From Candidatus Brocadiaceae bacterium (lineage in GTDB: Bacteria; Planctomycetota; Brocadiia; SM23-32), in the NCBI GenBank assembly GCA_012728835.1, contig JAAYEJ010000011.1, forward strand, positions 1 to 50,989: a stretch of DNA of 50,989 bases. The letters are read 5' to 3'. Under the pieces are notes generated by a model that did no database searches, was not told where the DNA came from, and saw only the letters and a list, made by a program, of their open reading frames with translations. Both the position numbers and the translations under genes were made by a program. Below, one piece after another: positions 8,810 through 16,513 of this stretch; positions within the stretch are counted from its first letter, which is position 1, and each line of letters begins with the position of its first letter.

Positions 8810-8857
8810 GATGGGGTTGGTGCGCACTTTTCTCCATGTCGTGATCCGAGAACGGCC

Positions 8858-9103
8858 ATGAAACCGGAAATCCACCCCGAATACGTCGAGTGCGAAGTCG
8901 TCTGCGGCTGCGGCGAACGCTTCATCACGCGGGCCAACGTGCCGACGATCCGCGTCGAAGTCTGCTCCAAGTGCCACCCGTTCTACACGGGCAAGCAGAA
9001 GCTGGTCGACAGCGCAGGGCGCGTCGAGCGGTTCCAGAAGCGCTGGGGCAAGCACATCGAGGAGCGGAAGGCGCGGATCGGCGCCACTGAAGACGCCGGG
9101 TAG
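8858..9103 (+). CDS. rpmE: 50S ribosomal protein L31, zinc-binding type
   Basis: 81 residues. Component of the large ribosomal subunit near the central protuberance and a zinc store. The cysteine-containing form is clear: Cys16 and Cys18 (CGCGERF) plus Cys36 and Cys39 in CSKCHPFYTGKQK, the family signature. The ATG at 8858 gives the expected N-terminus MKPEIHPEY. An in-frame codon at 8798 would overlap the promoter -10. The start has only a weak ribosome site (GAGAACGG). It is followed by prfA, an arrangement common in bacteria, with a hairpin between them that may lower read-through. Confidence 0.95.
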   Translation: MKPEIHPEYVECEVVCGCGERFITRANVPTIRVEVCSKCHPFYTGKQKLVDSAGRVERFQKRWGKHIEERKARIGATEDAG

Positions 9104-9110
9104 CTGCGCC

Positions 9111-9142
9111 GGGGGCTTTCTCGTGCAGACGAGGAAGCCCCC
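9111..9142 (+). terminator. Hairpin between rpmE and prfA
   Basis: A 14-bp stem with one wobble pair (GGGGGCTTTCTCGT at 9111-9124, ACGAGGAAGCCCCC at 9129-9142) around GCAG. Only a short pyrimidine tail follows, so it may attenuate rather than stop transcription into prfA. Confidence 0.6.
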
Positions 9143-9195
9143 TCTGCATGTACGCCCCGGCCGGCCCCATCGCACGCCTGCGGCGGGCAGGAACC

Positions 9196-10329
9196 ATGGA
9201 TCTGAACCAGAAGACCCGAGCGCGTCTGACCGAACGCCTGGAGGCGCTCGCGCGCCGGCGCGCCGAACTCGAAAGCCGGCTCGCCGATCCCGACGTGGCC
9301 GCCGACAGCACCCGGGTGGCCCGACTGGCCCGGGAACTGGGGGCGCTCGGCCCCCTGGCCGCCCTCCGCGACCGCCTGGCCCACGCGCGCCGGCGGGCCG
9401 CCGAGGCCGACGAGACCCTGGCCGAGGCCGGTGACGACGCCGAGATGCAGGAACTGGCCCGCGAGGAACGAGCCGACGCCGAACGCGAGGAGCAGGCGGT
9501 GCTCGAAGAGGCCCTGAACGCGCTGGTCGCCGACGAGGACGGCCGCGAACGGAACGTCATCGTCGAGATCCGCTCCGGAACGGGCGGCGAGGAGGCCGGC
9601 CTGTTCGCCGCCGAGCTGATGCGCATGTACACCCGCTACGCCGAGAAGCATGGATGGAAGGTCGAACTGATGGACCAGAGCGAACGCGACCTCGGTGGAA
9701 TCCGCGAGGTCACGCTCGCAATCGCCGGCCGCGGCGTCTGGCGCCGCCTGCGCTTCGAGAGCGGCGGCCATCGCGTGCAGCGCGTGCCCGAGACCGAGTC
9801 GCAGGGGCGCATCCACACCAGCCTGGCGACCGTCGCCGTGCTGCCGGAGCCGGAGGAGGTGGAGGTCGAGGTCAGTCCGGACGACATCGAGATGTCCTTC
9901 ATGCGCTCCAGCGGGCCGGGCGGGCAGAAGGTGAACAAGACGAGTTCCTGCGTGCGCCTGGTGCACACGCCCACCGGGATCACCGTGCGCTGCCAGGACG
10001 AGAAGTCGCAGCGCGCCAACCGCAACAAGGCGATGAAGCTCCTGCGGGCCAAGCTCTACGAACTCCAGGCCACGCAGGCCCATGACGAACGCGACGCCAT
10101 GCGCCGCGCCCAGGTGGGGTCCGGCGACCGCACGGACCGCATCCGCACCTACAACTTCCCGCAGGACCGCATCACCGATCACCGCGCCGGCGTAGACGTC
10201 TTCGGAATCGAGACGTTCATGCTGGGCGACTGCGACCGCCTCTTCGACGCCCTGGCGGAATTCGACAGGCAGCAGCGCATCCGCGCCTTCGTCGAGGGCC
10301 GGGAGGACGGACCGCCCGCCGCGTCCTGA
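9196..10329 (+). CDS. prfA: Peptide chain release factor 1
   Basis: 377 residues. Class I release factor that recognises UAA and UAG in the ribosomal A site and triggers peptidyl-tRNA hydrolysis. The tripeptide anticodon position is Pro198-Glu-Thr200 in RVPETESQGR, the PxT form of RF1 rather than the SPF of RF2. The catalytic GGQ is at 242-244 in GPGGQKVNK. The N-terminal coiled-coil domain has the usual length. The ATG at 9196 (MDLNQ) gives a normal N-terminus, whereas one at 9148 adds an unrelated stretch. No prmC follows. The stop TGA directly abuts the stop of the convergent gene, giving TGATCA at 10327-10332. Confidence 0.95.
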   Translation: MDLNQKTRARLTERLEALARRRAELESRLADPDVAADSTRVARLARELGALGPLAALRDRLAHARRRAAEADETLAEAGDDAEMQELAREERADAEREEQAVLEEALNALVADEDGRERNVIVEIRSGTGGEEAGLFAAELMRMYTRYAEKHGWKVELMDQSERDLGGIREVTLAIAGRGVWRRLRFESGGHRVQRVPETESQGRIHTSLATVAVLPEPEEVEVEVSPDDIEMSFMRSSGPGGQKVNKTSSCVRLVHTPTGITVRCQDEKSQRANRNKAMKLLRAKLYELQATQAHDERDAMRRAQVGSGDRTDRIRTYNFPQDRITDHRAGVDVFGIETFMLGDCDRLFDALAEFDRQQRIRAFVEGREDGPPAAS

Positions 10330-12654
10330 TCAGCCGGCTCCCACCCCGCCGCGCCGCGCCCCGGACCCGCCGAAGGCCGTCACGGCCAGAACCCCCAGGC
10401 TGGCCACCTTGAGGCCGACCAGCATCGCCGCCGTCCACGACAACCCCAACGCCGGCACCAGCAGCAGCCCCACGCAGATGGCGCCCGCCATGCCTCCCAG
10501 ATGATCGGCCGCGTCGAACACGCCGGCCACCGTGCCGGCGTCGCGGGCTTCCGCCAGGGCCACGCGGGCAGCGAGGGGGAAGACGGCGCCGGTCAGCACG
10601 CCGGCGGCCGCCGCCAACGCCATGAAGGCCCAGGGCGGAAGGACCCCGGCCCCCATGGCGGCGGGGATCGTTGCGATCAACGCGGCCTGCAGCACCTCCA
10701 GCAGCGCCAGCGTCCCCACCGGGCGGCCCCGCGCCAGGCGAACCGCAAGCTGCCCCCCGGCGGCCAGCCCCCCCATGAACAGGCCGACGATGAGGGCGAC
10801 GTCGCGGTAGACGTGACCGAACGCGACCTGGTAGCCGTAGACCACCAGCATCTCGGCCGAGAGCCCCAGGACGCCGGTCGTCAGCACGACCAGCGCGCAG
10901 CCCGCGGGGGCGGCCGCCCGGCGGCCGAGGAGGACCCGAAGGGCGGCCGCAGCGACCAGGCCCAGCGCCAAGGCCCGGAGCGGCCAGGCCGGCCCTGCCG
11001 CCCGAACACGCGTGTGGACGTCGGCCCCCACCTCCGGACCGCGCGGGCCGCCGGCTGCATACTGCCGCTGCAGGGCCAGGAACAGCGTGAACACGACCGG
11101 GCGGTCATCGGTGTTGAGCAGCGCGTCCGGGCGGGCAGCCTCCAGAAGGGCCAGCGTCTCGACGGTGCGCTCCGGCGGGAACTCCAGCGTCCCCAGCGCA
11201 CGCCCGAGCACCTTCGGCTCCAGGCCCAGCCGGTCGAACCGACCCTCCAGCGCCTCCGCATCCGCCGTGACGACGCCCGGCGCGCCGGCGGCGAAGAAGC
11301 AGAACCGATCGCCCGGCCGCACGACCACGTGTTCGAAGACATCGCGCAGCGTGCGGTAGACGCAGCCCGTGTAATCGAGCACGGGGCGGCTGCGGCCGTA
11401 GTTCTCGGCACCGGTGACGTCGCAGACGGCCACGGCCCCGCCCGGGCGCAGGGCATGGCGGAGCATCCGGAAGAACTCCACCGTGTAGTAGCGGGCGGCC
11501 GCTGCGGACGTCGGGTCGCCCACGGCGACGACGATCAGGTCGTAGAGTCCGTCGCCGGCCGCCCCGTCCCGCAAAAAGGCGCGGGCATCCCGCAGGTGCA
11601 GGCGAAATCGAGGGTCCTCCAGCGGCGCACGCAGCTCGACTGCGAGGTGACTGAGCAGGAGGTCGACGACGACGGCGTCGGACTCCAGGAGTTTCAGCGA
11701 GCACACGGAGGTCCTGAGCATCTCCTGGCAGGGCCCGTCCAGCCCGCTCCCGATCATCAGCACGTTGCGGGGGTCGGGGTGCTGCGTCAGCAGCAGGGCG
11801 GCGCGCGCCCGGGCGGCGGCCTCGTCCGGCCACTGCGCGCTCTTGCGGCCGTTGCACAGGAGCAGGTACTCGCCCTGGCGGACGCCCAGTTCCACGTCCT
11901 GGTAGCGTGAGTCCCGGCGGCTAACGAGTTCAAACGCGCTGTAGCTGCGCCAGCGCGCCTGCGCGGTGTGCCACTCCACCAGGTGCCCTCCGCCGACGGC
12001 CAGCGCACACAGCACCGTGCCGAGGGCGATCCACGAGAGCGCGGCCCCGCGTTCGCGCCGGAGCAGTGCATCGAACGTGCCGGCGGCGAACACGCAGGCG
12101 GCGGCGCCGGTCAACAGCGCAGCCGGCCCCACGCGCCCCAGCAGGACGAAGCTCAGGAGGCCGCCCGCTGCGGCGCTCCCCAGCGCCTCCCAGACGTAGA
12201 CGCGCCCGATGCCTCGGCCGGCCCGCGGCACCGCCCCCTCCTCCACCCGGCACGCACAGGTGAAGAAGAACCCCACCGGAAAGGCGGCCGGCAGCGACGC
12301 CGCCGCGCCCCCCACCAGCATCGCATCCACGGACAAAAACGCGCCCGAGCCCGCACCCAGCAACGGGCGCACACACCGCGCCAGGACGAATCCCGCATAC
12401 AACCCCAACGGCACGGCCAGCATCGCCAGCCGCGCCGGCCGCAACGGCCGCCGCACCGCGCGCAGAAGCGAAGCCGCCGAGAGCGCCCCCAAGGCCACAA
12501 ACAGCAGCCACCCGCCGAGCGCGCACGCCAGCGCCGGCTCCGTGCCGTAGAAGCTCACCATCAGCTCCCGCACCAGAACCGTCTGCCCAACCACGGCTGC
12601 CGCCCCCACCGCGGCGGCGGACAGCGACATGGAGGGGCGCCCCGCGCTCAACAT
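10330..12654 (-). CDS. Polytopic membrane protein with spermidine-synthase-like domain
   Basis: 774 residues. The architecture is a block of hydrophobic helices (about 5-220), a soluble Rossmann domain resembling spermidine synthase (about 290-500), and a second helix block (about 545-770). The central domain shows VLMIGSGLDGPCQEML, an acidic strand end LLESD, RDARAFLRD and YDLIVVAVGDPTSA, matching the nucleotide-binding core of SpeE-type proteins. The two membrane blocks look alike: each contains a [V/L]..E[L/M]...Y segment followed by GG-rich helices, suggesting an internal duplication. Substrate and reaction are unknown, and true polyamine synthesis is not established. ATG 12654 has GAGG at 6 nt spacing and a TATAAT -10 about 70 bp upstream (12731-12726). 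The gene is convergent with prfA with no gap. Confidence 0.78.
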   Translation of the reverse strand: MLSAGRPSMSLSAAAVGAAAVVGQTVLVRELMVSFYGTEPALACALGGWLLFVALGALSAASLLRAVRRPLRPARLAMLAVPLGLYAGFVLARCVRPLLGAGSGAFLSVDAMLVGGAAASLPAAFPVGFFFTCACRVEEGAVPRAGRGIGRVYVWEALGSAAAGGLLSFVLLGRVGPAALLTGAAACVFAAGTFDALLRRERGAALSWIALGTVLCALAVGGGHLVEWHTAQARWRSYSAFELVSRRDSRYQDVELGVRQGEYLLLCNGRKSAQWPDEAAARARAALLLTQHPDPRNVLMIGSGLDGPCQEMLRTSVCSLKLLESDAVVVDLLLSHLAVELRAPLEDPRFRLHLRDARAFLRDGAAGDGLYDLIVVAVGDPTSAAAARYYTVEFFRMLRHALRPGGAVAVCDVTGAENYGRSRPVLDYTGCVYRTLRDVFEHVVVRPGDRFCFFAAGAPGVVTADAEALEGRFDRLGLEPKVLGRALGTLEFPPERTVETLALLEAARPDALLNTDDRPVVFTLFLALQRQYAAGGPRGPEVGADVHTRVRAAGPAWPLRALALGLVAAAALRVLLGRRAAAPAGCALVVLTTGVLGLSAEMLVVYGYQVAFGHVYRDVALIVGLFMGGLAAGGQLAVRLARGRPVGTLALLEVLQAALIATIPAAMGAGVLPPWAFMALAAAAGVLTGAVFPLAARVALAEARDAGTVAGVFDAADHLGGMAGAICVGLLLVPALGLSWTAAMLVGLKVASLGVLAVTAFGGSGARRGGVGAG

Positions 12655-12725
12655 GCCAACCTCACAGCGAGACACAGCCGTCACGCATCCGCCAGGGCAC
12701 CGTGCCCCAGCGGCTCCGCGCGGCG

Positions 12726-12731
12726 ATTATA
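12726..12731 (-). promoter_or_regulatory. -10 element of the spermidine-synthase-like gene
   Basis: A perfect TATAAT on the minus strand about 70 bp before the start at 12654. No convincing -35 hexamer was seen at 16-18 bp, so this is a partial call. Confidence 0.45.
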
Positions 12732-12860
12732 CACGATGGCGCACGCGAATCCCGCCCGAACGGCTCGCCCCCGGACCCCACCGCCCCCCCCGGCCCTCGG
12801 GCGAGATGCCCGGAGCTACGCATTCCGCGCCCGGCGCGACCCGGTGGGCACGCCGCCCCC

Positions 12861-12900
12861 CGGCAACAAGAAGGCCGCCCCTGTCTGCCAGGGGCGGCCT
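12861..12900 (-). terminator. Terminator of the secretin locus
   Basis: A perfect 11-bp stem, AGGCCGCCCCT and its complement (12872-12882 and 12890-12900), with a 7-nt loop. Read on the minus strand it is followed by TCTTGTTGCC, a T-rich tail. It lies about 50 bp beyond the stop of the last gene of the envelope locus. The rest of 12655-12952 holds only the -10 element described separately. Confidence 0.75.
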
Positions 12901-12952
12901 CCGGGTCGCTCGGTCTTCCGCGCCGGGCCTCTGCCCGGCGCCGCATCTGTGG

Positions 12953-13294
12953 TCAACGGGTTCCTGTCGCCCACTGCCGAACCAGATCCACGTTCGGCCC
13001 GGACGTCTGGTATTCCGTCAACTGCTTGTCGAACCGGAACGTCCGCGCCGACGTCAACGAGATCCGGTCGTTGTAGTAGGAGTATTCGTAGACGAGCAGG
13101 CTCTGGTCCCGGACGTCGACGAGCACGATCGGGGCAGTCCCCTGGAGTTCCTGGCCCACCACGCAGATCATGCCGCCGGCCGCGCCTTCGCTCTGAGCCT
13201 GGGCGCTGCCCATCAGGCCGCTGCCGGCGAGGGCCAGTCCGGCCGCCACGCCGACGACGGCCACAACTGCCGTCTTCCAGCTTCCTTGTGCCAT
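12953..13294 (-). CDS. Small exported protein at the end of the secretin locus, unknown function
   Basis: 113 residues. An N-terminal signal peptide (hydrophobic core about residues 9-26, probable cleavage after AQA) is followed by a compact domain with the strands MICVVGQ, IVLVDVRDQSLLVYEY and ISLTSARTFRFD. I do not recognise a named family; similar short secreted proteins with a VD.....L.VY pattern occur in planctomycetes. ATG 13294 is preceded by GGAG at about 8 nt. It begins 20 bp after the secretin stop and is followed by a strong terminator, so it is almost certainly cotranscribed with the secretin. It could be a periplasmic accessory or an exported substrate. Confidence 0.7.
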   Translation of the reverse strand: MAQGSWKTAVVAVVGVAAGLALAGSGLMGSAQAQSEGAAGGMICVVGQELQGTAPIVLVDVRDQSLLVYEYSYYNDRISLTSARTFRFDKQLTEYQTSGPNVDLVRQWATGTR

Positions 13295-13314
13295 TGCCGC
13301 TCCGCCCCCTTCCT

Positions 13315-16300
13315 TCACTTGGAGCTCACGCGCTGCTCTTGCTCACCGAGTTCGATGATCTCCGGGCAGGCCATGACGAACAACTGGTCACGGCTCACGC
13401 GGCGGCCTTCGGCCGAGAAGAGGCGCTTGACAACGGGGATCTTGTCCAGGATCGGCACGCCACCCTCGTGGCGCGTCCGCTCGCCGGCAGTCAGGCCGCC
13501 GACGATCAGAACGCCGCGGTCCGGGACACCCACGGTGGTCTCGAGCGTCTGCTCGTTGACCGTGGGCAGTGTCATGAAGTTCTGCACGGCCGCCCCGGCC
13601 CCGCCGCCTTCGCCGCCGGGCACGCCGACGAACGTCGTGAACGGCGCGGTGCGGGTCAGATCGGTCACGGTGATCACAGGCTCCAGCTCCATAAATACGT
13701 ACTTCAGGTCGGCGCTGGCGATCGGCCGCACGCGCAGTTCCACGGTGTCACCCACCTCTTCGATCTCGGGGATCAGGATGTTCCCGTCCACGGAGTAGGT
13801 GGCGATGTAGCTGTAATCGGTCGAGACGCTGATGAAGCCGCGCTGGCCGTTGGCCAGGGTGATCGTCGGGGCGCTGAGCATCTTGACCTGGTCGCGCTTG
13901 TGGCCGAGCCGGAAGGTGCCGCCGATGTCGACGGCCCCCGAATAGCCGAAGTCGAGCGCCAGGCCGCCGGTCTGGGCACCGAAGAACGGGATGCCCGTCT
14001 GGATGAACGACGTGCCCGTGAGCGGCGCCTTGGTGAACGAGAAGGACATCGTGTCTTCGTCGAACTCGGCATCGGCATCGCCGAACGGATGCCCGAACCC
14101 GAACGGCAGCGAGTCGATGATCCCGATGACCTCGCCCTCGCCGTCGAAGCCCAGGACTCCGCCGGGCTGCACCCACGGCACGAAACCGCCGTAGGAGGGG
14201 CTGGCCATGTTGAACCCGTCGATGTTCCCGCTGGCATCGTAGCCGTCCGGATCGAGACTGAAGTGGCTCCAGTTGAAGCCCACCTCGCGCAGGAAGTCGT
14301 TCCCGACCGACAGGAAGCGCACGTCGACCTTGATCTGCACCTTCATGGCCGCGCGCAGCTCCTTGAGGAGCGTCTCGATGCACTCGTGCACCTCGGGCGT
14401 CTGGTGGACCATGATGCTCTGCGGGTCGTGGGCCATGACGACGGCCCGCCCCCGGGGCGCCTGCTGGACCGGCATGCCCATGGCGCCACCGGGGGCAAAC
14501 CCACCCGGCCCGCCGAACCCGGGGCCTCCGATGGCATACGGATCGGCCGGCTGGGCCCCCGCTGCGAACCCGGTGCGGCTGCTCCCGAACGCGCCCCCCT
14601 CGAACCCGGACGAACCGGACTCATCATCGTCGTCCATGTCGATCAGGCCGCCGCTGGTGTCCTCCCAGGTTCCCTCGCCACAGGCCATCTTCATCAGAAG
14701 CACAAGGTTCTGGACACGCGACGTCATGCTCGAGAACCCCTCTTCGTCATCGTCGTCGCTGCTGCTGCTCGACGACCCGCTGCGGTACTGCGGATTGTAG
14801 CCACGGCTGGAGGAGCTGCGGCTGCTGCTTCCACTGCTGCTGCTCCCGCCCCACCCGCTGTCGTCGTCACCGCCACGGTCCTCGTAACTCAGCAGCAGGT
14901 CGCCGACGTTGTAGATCCGCATGTCGTAATCGCGGATGGACTCGGGGCTGCCGATCTTGATCAGGCCGCTCTCGACCTTCCAGGCCATGCCGGTCAGATC
15001 GGTGATCAGGTTGAGCCCGTTCTTCAGCGTCGTGTCGATCGTCAGGGTCACCGGCGCACCGTCCGCCGGGATTTCCTGGCGGCGCAGGCTGTAGCTGACC
15101 GGGGTCACCTGGCGCAGGAACTCCACCACATCCACCAGGGGGGTCTCGTTGAAGGGGAAGCTGACATGCATGTCCAACGCATCGAACACCGGCTTGTCCG
15201 CTTCGGTGTGCCCGAGGCTCGGCCGGTCGGACGGATACGTCGGCGGCCGACGCAGCTCGACCACGTTCTGCCAGAACCCCTTGTCCGGATAGTTGAACGT
15301 TCGAGACGGCACGATCTCCTGCATCGTGACCGCGTTCTCGAACTTCAGATCGCCCCATTCCAGCTTCTTGGCCAGGCGGACCGAGGTGTGGTCGAACTCG
15401 GCATCGCTCAGTATGCCACGCAGCTGGAGGACGGTCGCGTCGCTGGGGTCGACCGCCTCCATGTCATCGAGCAGCAGCTCCGCATCCTCGAAGCGCGCGT
15501 GCTTGATCAGGTCCATCACCTCCTGCGCTCGACGCGCCTGCTCGGCCCGCTGCACCTCGACGATCCTGCGGATATTCTCGTCGGCTGCGTCCGCCGCCTG
15601 CTGCGCTGCGAGGCCGGCCAGACGGCGCTGCGACTCCTCATGGTCCTTCTCGACCGTGGCCAGCAGGCGCTCCACCTCGTCGCGCTGCTGCGAGACGTCG
15701 GCGGAGGTGGCCAGAACGTCGACGGCAAGGCGGGCCTTGCGCAGCTCCACGAGCGCGTCTTCATACTGCTCGTGGGCGTAGAGTTCACGGGCGCGGACGA
15801 TGGAGTTCCTGAGCGACTGCAGCAGGGACTGCACCCGGACGGGCACGCCACTCACCAGCCCGTCCTGCTGGGCCTGCTGCAGGGCGGCCTCCTCGCCCAT
15901 CTGAACGCGGGCCTCGAGGAGCAGTTCCTTGGCCTGCGCGTTCTCCGGGTCCAGGAGGAGTGCCTGCTCGGCAAGCTTCCGCGCCTCGGCCGGCGCGTTG
16001 GAGATGTAGATGGCATGGTGGGCCTGTGCGGCCAGATCAGCCGCCTCCGCCTTGCGCTTCTGCTCTTCGACGATCCGCATGGTTCGGAACTTGTCCAGCA
16101 GATCATCCGCCGCCGGCACCGCTGCGGTGTCCGCATCGGGCGTCACGACCGGGGCGGTCGGCTCGGCCGCAACGGCCTGGCCCGCCGGCGCCTCGCCGAA
16201 CGCAGCCAGTTCGGCGATCGTCGGCGCGTCCTGTCCCGTTGCCGTATCCCCGGCGGCGTATGCAAAGGATGAGACGGCCATCAGACACACGACGCCCACA

Positions 16301-16326
16301 GACACCTGCCCGATCTTCCTAAGCAT
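13315..16326 (-). CDS. Secretin-family outer membrane channel (GspD/PilQ superfamily) with helical-repeat N-terminus
   Basis: 1003 residues. Expected to form the outer-membrane ring of a type II secretion or type IV pilus system. A signal peptide (residues 1-24, ending FAYA) is followed by an alpha-helical, TPR-like region to about 330, with repeat cores such as YAHEQYEDALVELRKARLAV. A secretin N-domain (about 370-480) starts near ALDMHVSFPFNETPL. A Ser/Asp-rich low-complexity stretch follows, then the secretin core beginning VQIKVDVRFLSVGNDFLREVG. The C-terminal signature VPILDKIPVVKRLF and DRGVLIVGGL are diagnostic. ATG 16326 has GGAGG at 6 nt spacing. Its own promoter is at 16435-16464. 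The helical N-terminus resembles repeats in the neighbouring lipoprotein, which suggests the two interact. Confidence 0.92.
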   Translation of the reverse strand: MLRKIGQVSVGVVCLMAVSSFAYAAGDTATGQDAPTIAELAAFGEAPAGQAVAAEPTAPVVTPDADTAAVPAADDLLDKFRTMRIVEEQKRKAEAADLAAQAHHAIYISNAPAEARKLAEQALLLDPENAQAKELLLEARVQMGEEAALQQAQQDGLVSGVPVRVQSLLQSLRNSIVRARELYAHEQYEDALVELRKARLAVDVLATSADVSQQRDEVERLLATVEKDHEESQRRLAGLAAQQAADAADENIRRIVEVQRAEQARRAQEVMDLIKHARFEDAELLLDDMEAVDPSDATVLQLRGILSDAEFDHTSVRLAKKLEWGDLKFENAVTMQEIVPSRTFNYPDKGFWQNVVELRRPPTYPSDRPSLGHTEADKPVFDALDMHVSFPFNETPLVDVVEFLRQVTPVSYSLRRQEIPADGAPVTLTIDTTLKNGLNLITDLTGMAWKVESGLIKIGSPESIRDYDMRIYNVGDLLLSYEDRGGDDDSGWGGSSSSGSSSRSSSSRGYNPQYRSGSSSSSSDDDDEEGFSSMTSRVQNLVLLMKMACGEGTWEDTSGGLIDMDDDDESGSSGFEGGAFGSSRTGFAAGAQPADPYAIGGPGFGGPGGFAPGGAMGMPVQQAPRGRAVVMAHDPQSIMVHQTPEVHECIETLLKELRAAMKVQIKVDVRFLSVGNDFLREVGFNWSHFSLDPDGYDASGNIDGFNMASPSYGGFVPWVQPGGVLGFDGEGEVIGIIDSLPFGFGHPFGDADAEFDEDTMSFSFTKAPLTGTSFIQTGIPFFGAQTGGLALDFGYSGAVDIGGTFRLGHKRDQVKMLSAPTITLANGQRGFISVSTDYSYIATYSVDGNILIPEIEEVGDTVELRVRPIASADLKYVFMELEPVITVTDLTRTAPFTTFVGVPGGEGGGAGAAVQNFMTLPTVNEQTLETTVGVPDRGVLIVGGLTAGERTRHEGGVPILDKIPVVKRLFSAEGRRVSRDQLFVMACPEIIELGEQEQRVSSK

Positions 16327-16434
16327 TCTCCGCCTCCGGTCACTTGCTGTTGTCGCCATGGGGAGCGGACACGCCAGCCCGCCGCACGAATGTCTTTCCC
16401 AAGTACTGGCGCCCGGTGGGCGCGAACTCGCCAC

Positions 16435-16464
16435 TATTAAGTCGGAAAGCAAGCCCATTGTCAA
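16435..16464 (-). promoter_or_regulatory. Promoter of the secretin gene
   Basis: On the minus strand, TTGACA (16464-16459), an 18-bp spacer and TTAATA (16440-16435), about 110 bp before the secretin start. It implies that the last two genes of the locus can be transcribed separately from the upstream four. Confidence 0.5.
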
Positions 16465-16513
16465 GCAAAACCTCTGCGCGTTTGTGATCGGCGCCCTGCC
16501 GGGCCGCCCGGCC

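Noticed and set aside
11968-16272. A plus-strand open frame of about 1430 codons
   Set aside because: Antisense to the spermidine-synthase-like gene and the secretin; crosses a terminator and shows no family features.
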